A stretch of DNA of 64,000 bases from Gallionellaceae bacterium (GTDB lineage Bacteria; Pseudomonadota; Gammaproteobacteria; Burkholderiales; Thiobacillaceae), in assembly GCA_028714735.1 (NCBI GenBank), contig JAQTLU010000004.1, positions 186,001 through 250,000 of the forward strand, written 5' to 3'. The notes under the pieces are model-generated. The model had not been told where the DNA came from and made no database searches. It saw nothing but the letters and a program-made list of their open reading frames with translations. Position 1 is the stretch's first letter. Each line of letters opens with the position of its first letter. This document shows positions 27,235 through 35,849 of this stretch, in pieces. The translations under genes and the position numbers were made by a program.

Positions 27235-29502
27235 GTGATCAGAAAACTACTCGCCCCTGCCCTGGCCGCCCTGCTGAGCGTCGTTTCGCCGCAGTCATTT
27301 TCCCAGGACGCGGCGGCCGCTGCGGCGGCCACCGCGTCCCCGGAGCCGGCCGAGCAGACCCCGGCAATGCTGACTCTCGGTACGGTGGAGGTCACCGCCG
27401 CCCGGACGGACGATCCTTCTCCGGGCGTTGCCGTTGTGGACGGCCGTGGCGTGGCTTCGCGGCGGGCCGGGTCGAGCGACAGCGCGCGCCTTCTGCAAGA
27501 CCTTCCCGGCGTGAGCCTCTATGGCGCCGGGGGGATTTCGAGCCTGCCGGTGGTCCACGGCCTGGCGGACGACCGCTTGCACGTCCAGGTGGATGGCATG
27601 GACCTGATGACGGCGTGCCCCAACCACATGAATTCGCCGTTGTCCTACATCGACCCGAGCAAGGTCGAAAGCGCCACGGTGTATGCCGGCACCGCCCCGG
27701 TCAGCGTCGGGGGCGACAGCATCGGCGGTGCGATCCAGGTGAATTCCGCAATGCCCCGGTTTGCCCGTCCCGGCGAGGGGTTCCTGGCCCAGGGGCAGGC
27801 CGGCACTTTCTTCCGCAGCAACGGCAAGGCGCAAGGCTACAACTTTGGGGCCGCGCTGGCGGGCGAGAGCCTGAGCCTGACCTACGATGAATCGCATGCC
27901 CAGGCCGACAACTATCGCACTGCGCGCGCTTTCAAAGCCGCCGGCCTGGGCGGACTTTTCACCGGCGACTGGCTGGACGGGGATGTCGTCGGCTCCAGCG
28001 CGTACAAGGACTCGACCAACCGCGATATCGGGCTGGCGTTGCAGCATGACGGCCACCTGCTGCAACTGAACGTGAGCGAGCAGCAGATCGGTTTCGAGGG
28101 CTTTCCCAACCAGCGCATGGACATGACCGCGAATCGGAACACCCTGGTCAATCTTCGTTATGCCGGGCAGTTCCAGTGGGGCGAACTGGAGGCGCGCGTG
28201 TTCGACCAGGATACCCGGCACAAGATGGATATGGGCCCGGACCGGTTTACCTACGGCTTCGGCATGCCGATGGAGACCACGGCGAAAACCCGGGGCGCGC
28301 TGGCAAAGGTGAGCATCGACCTTGGCGAAAGCGACATCCTCCGGCTGGGCGGCGAGTATCAGGCTTACGACCTGGACGACTGGTGGCCGCCGGTCGGAAG
28401 CAGCGGATCGATGTGTTGCGAAGCCTTCTGGAACGTCAGCCACGGCGAACGGGACCGCATCGGCCTGTTCGCCGAATGGGAGGCGCGCTGGAGCCCGGAG
28501 TGGCTCAGCCTGCTCGGCATCCGGGCCGATACCGTCAAGGCGAATGCAGGAACGGTGCAGGGCTACAACCCGACCATGGGGGTATGGAAGACCGACGCGG
28601 CGGCCTTCAATGCGCTCGAACGTGGACGTACGGATGACCACCTGGACCTGAGCGCATCGGTGCGTTACACGCCGGACGCGTCACGGGCCTTCGAGGCGGG
28701 TTATGCGCGCAAGACCCGGTCGGCCAATCTGTACGAACGCTATCCCTGGTCGACCAATGCGATGGCGGCATTGATGAACAATTTCGTCGGCGACGGCAAC
28801 GGCTACGTCGGCAATCCCGATCTGAAACCGGAAGTAGCCGACACCCTGAGTGTCACCGCCGACTGGCACGACGCAGACGAGGATAAATGGGGGCTGAAGG
28901 CCACGGGCTATTTGACCTACGTCGACGACTTCATCGACGCCCGCCGCTGCGACTCGGGCCAGTGCAGCGCCGAGAACGAGACCAAAACGACCGGTTTTGT
29001 CCTGCTCCAGTATGCGAACCAGTCCGCCCGGCTCTACGGCATGGATATCTCCGGCCATCTGTTCCTGGGCAGGACCGAGGAGTACGGCAGTTTCACCGCC
29101 ACCGCGGTGCTGAATTACGTCAGGGGCGAGAACCGGAGCACCGGCGACGATCTCTACCACATCATGCCGCTGAACGGGAAGATTGCCCTGGTGCATGGCC
29201 TGGGGGCCTGGAGCAATACCGTCGAAGTGCAGTCGGTAGCCGGCAAGAAGCGGGTGTCGCAGGTCAGGAACGAGGTGCCGACCGGCGGTTACACCCTGGT
29301 CAACCTGCGCAGCAGTTATGCCTGGAAACACGTCCGGCTCGATTTCGGCGTGGACAACCTGTTCGACCGGTTCTACTCGATGCCCCTGGGCGGCGCCTAT
29401 GTCGGCCAGGGCATGTCGATGTCGACCAATACCATCCCCTGGGGCGTCACCGTCCCTGGCATGGGTCGCTCGATCAATGTCGGCCTGACGGTCCGGTTCT
29501 GA
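27235..29502 (+). CDS. TonB-dependent receptor with copper-type CxxxM...HxM motif
   Basis: A protein of 755 residues with a GTG start (no ATG nearby and a weak ribosome site). Signal peptide to about FSQ, an Ala-rich linker, TonB-box-like LGTVEVTAAR, plug domain with LPGVSLYGAGGISSLPVVHG, then a barrel ending INVGLTVRF. The stretch ACPNHMNSPLSY (C128, M132) lines up with the CGMRMDPPTAY block of the copper receptor at 22389. A later HKM (H329, M331) gives the same CxxxM plus HxM pair with a larger gap. It is Met-rich in places (MDMGPDRF, GMPMET). The ligand is probably copper or a copper complex, by motif only. Confidence 0.85.
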   Translation: MIRKLLAPALAALLSVVSPQSFSQDAAAAAAATASPEPAEQTPAMLTLGTVEVTAARTDDPSPGVAVVDGRGVASRRAGSSDSARLLQDLPGVSLYGAGGISSLPVVHGLADDRLHVQVDGMDLMTACPNHMNSPLSYIDPSKVESATVYAGTAPVSVGGDSIGGAIQVNSAMPRFARPGEGFLAQGQAGTFFRSNGKAQGYNFGAALAGESLSLTYDESHAQADNYRTARAFKAAGLGGLFTGDWLDGDVVGSSAYKDSTNRDIGLALQHDGHLLQLNVSEQQIGFEGFPNQRMDMTANRNTLVNLRYAGQFQWGELEARVFDQDTRHKMDMGPDRFTYGFGMPMETTAKTRGALAKVSIDLGESDILRLGGEYQAYDLDDWWPPVGSSGSMCCEAFWNVSHGERDRIGLFAEWEARWSPEWLSLLGIRADTVKANAGTVQGYNPTMGVWKTDAAAFNALERGRTDDHLDLSASVRYTPDASRAFEAGYARKTRSANLYERYPWSTNAMAALMNNFVGDGNGYVGNPDLKPEVADTLSVTADWHDADEDKWGLKATGYLTYVDDFIDARRCDSGQCSAENETKTTGFVLLQYANQSARLYGMDISGHLFLGRTEEYGSFTATAVLNYVRGENRSTGDDLYHIMPLNGKIALVHGLGAWSNTVEVQSVAGKKRVSQVRNEVPTGGYTLVNLRSSYAWKHVRLDFGVDNLFDRFYSMPLGGAYVGQGMSMSTNTIPWGVTVPGMGRSINVGLTVRF

Positions 29503-29621
29503 CGCCGGGGCGGTGCCGCTCCGGCCTGATCCGGTGGTGAATACGGCGCCGACCTGACCGAACGGCCGGCCCTGCCATCGCTGGCGGCAGGCGAGGCCTT
29601 CGCGGTCGAGTAGATCTACGC

Positions 29622-29638
29622 TGCGACAATTTGTCACA
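29622..29638. promoter_or_regulatory. RegA/PrrA-like palindrome upstream of the third TonB receptor
   Basis: TGCGAC-AATTT-GTCACA followed by TTTCGGAT. It is nearly the same sequence as the site before cydP (18990) over about 25 bases. It lies 108 bases before ATG 29747. Confidence 0.55.
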
Positions 29639-29686
29639 TTTCGGATGCGCACATCCGTAATTACCATGCGCCCCAGAATACAACCA

Positions 29687-29721
29687 GGGCCCGTTTCCGA
29701 TGCTTGACGCTCGGCGGGCCC
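29687..29721 (+). terminator. Hairpin in the leader of the third TonB receptor gene
   Basis: GGGCCCG-TTT-CCGA, 10-base loop, TCGG-CGGGCCC, then GTTTCGTTTC. It ends 25 bases before the ATG. This is the same placement as the hairpin before the copper receptor, so it may be an attenuator. Confidence 0.5.
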
Positions 29722-29746
29722 GTTTCGTTTCAAGGGGATTGCGAGA

Positions 29747-31837
29747 ATGAATCAGGTTTTTGTCTTGCGGCTTGCAAGTGTCTGCATCCTGGCGGCCATC
29801 GCCGATGTCGCCTGGGCCGAGGACGCCCAGCGCCTGGATGAGGTGAGCGTCACTGCCACCCGCGAGGCGCGGCCAACCGGCGACGTGCCCCAGGCCATCG
29901 CCGTGGTGGGCAAGGAGGCGCTGGCCGACAAGAAGATGTTCAACGTCAAGGAAGCCCTTCAGGACATCCCGGGCGTGCTGATCGACAGCAAGAACGGCGG
30001 CTACGACGCCCGCCTGATCATCCGCGGCGCCGGCCTCAAGGCGGCCTACGGCATCCGCGAGATCATGGTGCTGCGCGACGGCGTGCCGCTGTCCGACCCG
30101 GACAGCTTCACCAAGCTCGATTTCGTCGACACCCAGGACATCGAGCGCATCGAAGTGGCCAAGGGGCCGGGCAACCTGTTCGCGGCCGGCAGCGTCGGCG
30201 GCGCCATCCAGATCTTCTCGAAGTCGGTGTTCGACGAGTCGGCCAACAACCTCAAGGCGGGCCTCGGCACCGAAGGCACCGAGAACCTGCACCTGCGCTA
30301 CGGCAAGGCCTTCGGCGACCAGGCCCTGGCGCTTACCGCCTCGTACCGGGCCCAGGACAACGACTGGCGCAGCTGGAACCAGTTCGACACCAGCCAGATC
30401 TCGGTCAAGCATGGCCTGATCCTGGAGAAGGGCACCCTGGAGAGCGAGGTGTCCTATTCCGAGGCCAACATGCAGTTGCCCGGCGCCATGGACAAGACCC
30501 TGTACGACAAGTTTGTCGCCACCGGCAAGCAGACCGAAACCTCGGAGCCTTGGAAGAATTCCGGCCGCTATTCCAAGGTCTGGTTCCTCAACAGCAAATA
30601 CGAGGCCGAGTTCGGCGACTTCACCTTCAAGCCGCGCTTCTACTACAACACCTGGTACCACTACCACCCGGTCACCGGGCTCATCAACGAGTCCGAGGAC
30701 TGGGTCTACAACATCGGCACCGACATCGAGGGCGACTGGAAGCACGCCAATGGCAGCCTGGTCGGCGGCTTCACCGTGCGCCAGGAGCGCACGCCGAATT
30801 CGCGCAAGTACGAGTATCGGGACGTGACCACTGGGTTCGGCGGCCGCATTACCGCCACCCTGTCCGACGCCAAGGGTGACCTGGCCGAGATCGACGATGC
30901 CACCAGCCTGCTGGCCGGAGCCTACGTGCAGGAGTCCTGGCGGCCGTCGGAGCGCTGGATCGTCGACATCGGCATGCGCTATGACGTGGTCGATTTCACC
31001 GACGACAACAACCAGATCACGAAATACGACTACGCCACGGGCACCTACAAGCCGGGCGCGGGCATTACCCATTCAGAAAAGACCTTCCACCTGCCGGCGC
31101 CCAAGCTCGCCGCGTCCTACAAGGCGACCGACACCCTGTCGCTGTTCGGCATGGTCGCCCAGGCCAGCCAGATCCCTTCGCAGAGCGAGTTCTCCAGCAA
31201 CCCCGCGCTCGATGCGCCGATCTCCACCAACTACGAGGTCGGCGTCAAGGGCCGCGGCGGCAACTGGGAATTCGACGCCAGCGTCTACCTGAACCCGGTC
31301 GAGAAGGAGATCGTCCAGATCAACAACGGCGGCGTCACCGAATACGCCAATGCCGGCAAGACCGACAAGCAGGGCCTGGAACTGTCCGGCCGGATCAAGT
31401 TGGAAGGCGGCTGGGAACTGGGTGGTCATTACGGCTATGCCGACTACACCTATGACGAGTTCTCCGAGCCGGTACGGGTCGGCATGTCGACCGTGAACAT
31501 GGACCGTGCCGGCAACCGGCTGCCTTTCATACCCGAACACCAGTACGGCGTCTTCCTGGGCTGGAAATCGCCCAGCGGCTGGCAGGCCAAGCTGTCCAGC
31601 AACTCCTGGGGCGAGTACTGGCTGGACAACGCCAATACCGAGAAATACGACGGCTGGGAGTGGATCACCAACCTGTCGGTAGGCTACGAGCGCAAGGGCC
31701 ATTCGCTGACCCTCAACGTCGACAACCTGTTCGACGAGCACTATGCCTTCGAGGTGAAGAAGGATACCTCCGGCAAGGTGACCTACACCGCTGCCATGCC
31801 GCGCACCCTGATGCTGACCTATCGCTACAGCTTCTGA
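29747..31837 (+). CDS. TonB-dependent outer membrane receptor heading the ExbBD-TonB operon
   Basis: A protein of 696 residues. Signal peptide to about AWA (24), TonB-box region RLDEVSVTATRE, plug domain with ALQDIPGVLID and IERIEVAKGPGNLF, and a barrel ending PRTLMLTYRYSF. AAGGGG at 29731-29736 supports ATG 29747. It lacks the CxxxM motif of the two receptors upstream, so its ligand differs or is bound otherwise. A DUF4198 gene starts 7 bases after its stop and the operon runs on to tonB, so this receptor has its own energy system. Ligand not identified; a metal is likely. Confidence 0.88.
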   Translation: MNQVFVLRLASVCILAAIADVAWAEDAQRLDEVSVTATREARPTGDVPQAIAVVGKEALADKKMFNVKEALQDIPGVLIDSKNGGYDARLIIRGAGLKAAYGIREIMVLRDGVPLSDPDSFTKLDFVDTQDIERIEVAKGPGNLFAAGSVGGAIQIFSKSVFDESANNLKAGLGTEGTENLHLRYGKAFGDQALALTASYRAQDNDWRSWNQFDTSQISVKHGLILEKGTLESEVSYSEANMQLPGAMDKTLYDKFVATGKQTETSEPWKNSGRYSKVWFLNSKYEAEFGDFTFKPRFYYNTWYHYHPVTGLINESEDWVYNIGTDIEGDWKHANGSLVGGFTVRQERTPNSRKYEYRDVTTGFGGRITATLSDAKGDLAEIDDATSLLAGAYVQESWRPSERWIVDIGMRYDVVDFTDDNNQITKYDYATGTYKPGAGITHSEKTFHLPAPKLAASYKATDTLSLFGMVAQASQIPSQSEFSSNPALDAPISTNYEVGVKGRGGNWEFDASVYLNPVEKEIVQINNGGVTEYANAGKTDKQGLELSGRIKLEGGWELGGHYGYADYTYDEFSEPVRVGMSTVNMDRAGNRLPFIPEHQYGVFLGWKSPSGWQAKLSSNSWGEYWLDNANTEKYDGWEWITNLSVGYERKGHSLTLNVDNLFDEHYAFEVKKDTSGKVTYTAAMPRTLMLTYRYSF

Positions 31838-31844
31838 GACGGCC

Positions 31845-32684
31845 ATGGACAAGCGTGTAATGCTGTCGATCATGCTCGCGCTCGCGGCTACGGCCGTCCA
31901 GGCCGCCCGGCCTCAGGCCGCCGACTGCCGTGCCGATGAGATGAACGCCTTTTCCACCCTGCCCATGCTGGTCCCGGCCGGACGGGGCGACCGTGCCGGC
32001 GCCGCCTACTGCCTGGCCAATGTGCGTACCGAGGCGGTGGAGGTGCGCAACGGCGCCGGCGGTTTCGCACCCCCGGCCGCGCTGGCGGTCGCGGCCGGCG
32101 GCTTCAAGGTGAACCCGGGCAAGGTGGGCAACTACCACTGGCTGCAGGCCGGCGAGGCGTCGCAGACCGGGGTGATCACCGCCAGCACCGTGCATTACTT
32201 CGCCAACCCCGGCCCGGCGCCGACCGCCATGCTGCACCTGGCCAAGGCCGAGCTGGAAATCGTGCCGCAGCCGCTGCCGCGCGAGCACTGGCACTACCGG
32301 GCGGGCGAGACCTGGGCCTTTCTGGTCCGCTTCCATGACGAACCGGTGAAGGACACGGGCGTGCGCCTGGAGACCAGCGGCGGCACCCAGCAGGTATTCA
32401 GGACCGATGGCGAGGGTATCGTCCGGGTCACCTTCCCGGCCGACGTCGCCGACGAGGCGCCGAAGGGCGGTCACGACCATGGCCGCGGCGGCGAGAACCG
32501 TTTCGTCCTGGCGGTGGGCCTGACCGACCAGGACGGCCGCTATTACCTGACCGGCTTCAATCAGGTCTACGGCGCCGCCGCCGATGCCGGCCGCAGCCTG
32601 CCGTATGGCCTCGGCTTCCTGGCCCTCGGTGGCCTGGCGGCCGTGCCGCTGGCGATCCGCCGCAAGGAGAGCAAGCATGGCTGA
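31845..32684 (+). CDS. DUF4198-like periplasmic protein with C-terminal anchor
   Basis: A protein of 279 residues. Signal peptide (cleavage after VQA, about 20), two Ig-like beta domains, a His-rich stretch GGHDHGRGG near 207, and a C-terminal membrane helix (YGLGFLALGGLAAVPLAI) with a basic tail. DUF4198 proteins are found with nickel, cobalt and other metal transport genes and are thought to handle the metal in the periplasm. Its stop overlaps the next gene by 8 bases. It probably receives the metal from the receptor. Confidence 0.7.
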   Translation: MDKRVMLSIMLALAATAVQAARPQAADCRADEMNAFSTLPMLVPAGRGDRAGAAYCLANVRTEAVEVRNGAGGFAPPAALAVAAGGFKVNPGKVGNYHWLQAGEASQTGVITASTVHYFANPGPAPTAMLHLAKAELEIVPQPLPREHWHYRAGETWAFLVRFHDEPVKDTGVRLETSGGTQQVFRTDGEGIVRVTFPADVADEAPKGGHDHGRGGENRFVLAVGLTDQDGRYYLTGFNQVYGAAADAGRSLPYGLGFLALGGLAAVPLAIRRKESKHG

Positions 32685-33735
32685 TGCCGCCCCGCGTTTC
32701 AGCCTCGGCCGCCTGCGCCTGGCCGTGCAACTGATCATGCTGTTCGTCACCGTCTACGGCGCCAGCCTGGTCGGCTATTACGCCGCCGACAAGATCACCG
32801 GCAGCCTGCCGGCCCTGTCCTGCGCCTACGACAAGCAGGATGGCGCCTACTGCATCCTGATCTCGACCCAGCACCAGTTGCACCACCGGGTCGGCGAGCA
32901 GATCGCCCAGGCCGGGCATTTCGCGCTATCGATGATCATCCCGCTGGCCTTCACCTTCCTGACCTTCTACCTGTTTTTTATCGTTCTCAACAAGGCCTTC
33001 TGCGGCTGGGTCTGTCCGCTCGGCACAGTGCAGGAACTGTTGTACCGGCTCGGCCGCCGGCTCAAGCGGCCGTTCCGCAACCTGTCCGAGACGGCGGCGC
33101 GGCGGCTGCGCCCGGTCAAGTGGGGCCTGTTGCTGCTGCTGGTCTTCGCCCTGCCGGTGCTGGCCGGTCTCGGTGTCACCCCGGCGATCACGGGCGATGC
33201 GTTCTGCCAGATCTGCCCGTCGCGCCTGGCCACCACCCTGCTCACCGGCGATGCCGAGCAACTCACCATCCGGCAGAACAACGCCCTGGCCTTTGCCTTC
33301 GGCGCCCTGGCCAACACCCTGTTCGGCTTCGTGATCATCGCCGCCCTGGCGGTGCGCCAGCCGTTCTGCCGGATCTGCCCGCTGATGGCGCTCAACGCCG
33401 CTTTCCAGCGCCTGTCGCCGATGCGCCTGGTGAAGAGCCAGCATGAGAAGTGTGAGAAGTGCGGCATCTGCCGCCAAGCCTGCCCGATGGATATCCCGGA
33501 GATCCACCACGAGCACGGCCGCAAGGCCTTCAGCGAGGATTGCACCCTGTGTGGACGTTGCGCCGAGTTCTGCCCGCAGGACGGCGTGATCCAGCTCAAG
33601 TTCGGCCCGCTCGCCCTGTTCCGCTCTTCGCGCGACTACTACAAGGCCCGCTTCAAACGCGAGACGCCGGCCGGCGAGGCCAGGCCAGTGCGCTGGCTGA
33701 GCAAACCGGCGGCCGGGGAGTCCCCGGATGCCTGA
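32677..33735 (+). CDS. Membrane polyferredoxin (NapH/NosR/CcoG-like 4Fe-4S protein)
   Basis: A protein of 352 residues. N-terminal and central membrane helices, membrane-linked Cys motifs CGWVCPLG, CQICPSR and CRICPL, and two C-terminal ferredoxin motifs (CEKCGICRQACP and CTLCGRCAEFCP) for two [4Fe-4S] clusters. Such proteins pass electrons across or along the inner membrane; CcoG is known to reduce Cu(II), and NapH/NosR feed periplasmic enzymes. In this operon it may reduce the imported metal. AAGGAG at 32664-32669 supports ATG 32677. Confidence 0.85.
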   Translation: MADAAPRFSLGRLRLAVQLIMLFVTVYGASLVGYYAADKITGSLPALSCAYDKQDGAYCILISTQHQLHHRVGEQIAQAGHFALSMIIPLAFTFLTFYLFFIVLNKAFCGWVCPLGTVQELLYRLGRRLKRPFRNLSETAARRLRPVKWGLLLLLVFALPVLAGLGVTPAITGDAFCQICPSRLATTLLTGDAEQLTIRQNNALAFAFGALANTLFGFVIIAALAVRQPFCRICPLMALNAAFQRLSPMRLVKSQHEKCEKCGICRQACPMDIPEIHHEHGRKAFSEDCTLCGRCAEFCPQDGVIQLKFGPLALFRSSRDYYKARFKRETPAGEARPVRWLSKPAAGESPDA

Positions 33736-34348
33736 CCCGGCCGGGGTCGCTTCGGCCTGGCTGCTGGGCCTGAGCCTGGGCCTGACCGCCTGTACGGTGA
33801 CCTGCCTGCCCTACATGGGCGCCTGGATGCTGGCGCGCGAGCGCAGCACGGCCATGGCTGATACCATCGCCTTCCTGGCCGGACGGGTGGCCGCCTATGC
33901 CCTGATGGGCCTGGCGGCGGGACTGGCCGGCGCCTGGCTGAGCGGCGTGCTGGCCAGCGGCATCGGCCATGTCGCGGTCGGGGCGGCCTCGGCGGCGGCC
34001 GGTCTCTGGCTGCTGCTCGGCCGACCGCGGCGGGGGTGTGGCGCCAGTCGGCGCGAGCGCGCCTCGCCGCTGGTTTTGGGCTTCACGCTCAGCCTGACGC
34101 CATGCGCGCCGCTGGCATCGCTGCTGGCTTTCTCGGCCCAGGCCGGCTCCGCGCTTTCGGGCATGGCTTACGGACTGGCCTTCGGCCTGGGCGCGGCGGT
34201 GACGCCGCTGTTGGTCCTGCTGCCGGCGCTCGGCTGGTTTGGCCAGCGCCTGCGCGACAGTCGCGCCGAACTGGGGTTGTGGCTGCGGCGCGGCGCCGGG
34301 GCGGTGCTGGTGCTGCTGGGGATTTATCGGATCGGATTGGGGATGTGA
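33728..34348 (+). CDS. DsbD/CcdA-like transmembrane protein (TauE/SafE-type)
   Basis: A protein of 206 residues with six predicted membrane helices. Two conserved elements, TACTVTCLPYMG (C22, C26) and LTPCAPLAS, match the internal repeat of CcdA/DsbD-type thiol-electron carriers, with Cys and Pro in the helix starts. It may pass thiol electrons to a periplasmic partner or act as a metal permease. Overlaps the polyferredoxin stop by 8 bases. Confidence 0.75.
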   Translation: MPDPAGVASAWLLGLSLGLTACTVTCLPYMGAWMLARERSTAMADTIAFLAGRVAAYALMGLAAGLAGAWLSGVLASGIGHVAVGAASAAAGLWLLLGRPRRGCGASRRERASPLVLGFTLSLTPCAPLASLLAFSAQAGSALSGMAYGLAFGLGAAVTPLLVLLPALGWFGQRLRDSRAELGLWLRRGAGAVLVLLGIYRIGLGM

Positions 34349-34349
34349 C

Positions 34350-34784
34350 ATGGATGGACTGAAGGCCGTCATCGACTACGGCGTGATCGGATTGTTGCTG
34401 GGCCTGAGCGTCTGGGCCGTCGCGGTGGCCATCGAGCGGTTCGGCTATTACCGGCGGGTGCGGGTGGCCGAACATGGCACCCGGGTGGAACTGGAGGTGG
34501 CCCTGACCCGCCGCCTGGTGGTGATCGGCACGGTGGCGGCCAATGCGCCCTACATCGGTCTGCTCGGCACCGTGCTCGGCATCATGCTGACCTTCCAGAC
34601 CATGGGGGTGAGCGGCGACATGGACGTGAAGAGCATCATGACCGGCCTGGCCCTGGCCCTGAAGGCGACCGCCGCCGGGCTGCTGGTGGCGATTCCCTGC
34701 GTGGCCCTGAACAACGTCCTGCGCCGGCGCGTGCGCGAGCGCCTGGCCGAGTTCGACGCCCTCCGGGAGAAGGCGGGTGGATGA
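34350..34784 (+). CDS. exbB: ExbB-like proton channel subunit
   Basis: A protein of 144 residues with three membrane segments, shorter than E. coli ExbB. The MotA/TolQ/ExbB core IGTVAANAPYIGLLGTVLGI and the helix LALALKATAAGLLVAIP are present. With ExbD it forms the inner-membrane motor that drives TonB. It starts 1 base after the preceding stop and overlaps exbD by 8 bases. Confidence 0.92.
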   Translation: MDGLKAVIDYGVIGLLLGLSVWAVAVAIERFGYYRRVRVAEHGTRVELEVALTRRLVVIGTVAANAPYIGLLGTVLGIMLTFQTMGVSGDMDVKSIMTGLALALKATAAGLLVAIPCVALNNVLRRRVRERLAEFDALREKAGG

Positions 34785-35145
34785 GGACATCGACGGCATC
34801 AACGTCGTCCCCCTGGTCGACGTGATGCTCGTGCTGCTCACCATCGTCCTGACCTCGGCCACCTTCATCGCCACCGGGCGCATCCCGGTCGACCTGGCCG
34901 AGGCGCGCAACGCCGCCGCCGCGCGGGAAACCCCGGTGGTGGTCACCCAGACCCTGCACAAGGCGGTCTACGTCAACGACCAGCCGGCCCCCGATCTGGC
35001 GGCCGCCCTGGCCGGCATCAATCGTGCCACGCCCATCGTCGTGCGCGCCGACGGCGGCATCGAACTGCGTGCCTTCGTCGAACTGACCGACCGCATCAAG
35101 GGGCTCGGCTTCAGCCAGGTCTCCCTGGAGGTCAGGCGCTCGTGA
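34777..35145 (+). CDS. exbD: ExbD-like proton channel subunit
   Basis: A protein of 122 residues with a GTG start at 34777 overlapping exbB. One N-terminal membrane helix contains the proton-binding Asp (NVVPLVDVMLVLLTI), followed by a periplasmic domain ending LGFSQVSLEVR. It overlaps tonB by 4 bases (GTGA). Confidence 0.92.
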   Translation: MDEDIDGINVVPLVDVMLVLLTIVLTSATFIATGRIPVDLAEARNAAAARETPVVVTQTLHKAVYVNDQPAPDLAAALAGINRATPIVVRADGGIELRAFVELTDRIKGLGFSQVSLEVRRS

Positions 35146-35849
35146 AATCCTGGGCGGCCTCCTTCGCCCTGCATGGCGTGGCGATTGGCCTGGCCGCCCT
35201 GGTCTGGCTGGAACCCCGGGTCGAGGAGGCCAGGGAGCCCATGCGTTGGCAGGTTGCCTTCACGCCGGCGCCAGTGACGCCTCCAGCACCGGAACCGGCG
35301 CGCCCGGCGCCGCCGAAACAGGTTGCACCACCTACGCCCAAACCGCCCCCGCCCGTACCGACGCCCCAGCCGCCCACTCCCGCGCCAGCCCCACGCGAGG
35401 CCATGGCGCCCCAGCCGCCGTCCGTGCCGCAACGGGTCGAGCCGGCTGTGACCGCCCAGGCGAGCGCCGAGCCGGTTCCGGTGCGCACCCAGTTACCTGT
35501 TGCCGAACCGGCGCCTGCCCCGGTCCAGGCCAGGACCGAGACCGTCGACAGCGCCGCCGAGGTCGAGCGGCGCTGGTATCTGGCCCTGCTGGAGCGCCTG
35601 CGGGCGATGAAGCGCTATCCCCTGGCAGCCCGGCGCCTGGGCCAGGAGGGCGTGGTCCTGATCGAGGCCCGGATCGGACCGGACGGCCGCCTGGAAGGCG
35701 CCGAGATCAAGCGCGGCTCGGGCTACCCGTTGCTGGACCGGGAGGCGTTGCGCCTGCTGGAGACGGCGGCCGAGACCGCACGCGGCCAGTTGCGTCCGGA
35801 ACGGCCGACCCGGCTGGAAATACCGATCGCCTACCGGCTGGAAAGCTAG
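35142..35849 (+). CDS. tonB: TonB energy transducer
   Basis: A protein of 235 residues with a GTG start. N-terminal membrane helix, long Pro-rich periplasmic spacer (about 40-125), and a C-terminal TonB domain with YPLAARRLGQEGVVLIEARI and the conserved GSGYPLLDREAL. It carries energy from ExbBD to the receptors encoded upstream. Its TAG stop is the first three bases of a 188-bp imperfect palindrome. Confidence 0.93.
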   Translation: MKSWAASFALHGVAIGLAALVWLEPRVEEAREPMRWQVAFTPAPVTPPAPEPARPAPPKQVAPPTPKPPPPVPTPQPPTPAPAPREAMAPQPPSVPQRVEPAVTAQASAEPVPVRTQLPVAEPAPAPVQARTETVDSAAEVERRWYLALLERLRAMKRYPLAARRLGQEGVVLIEARIGPDGRLEGAEIKRGSGYPLLDREALRLLETAAETARGQLRPERPTRLEIPIAYRLES

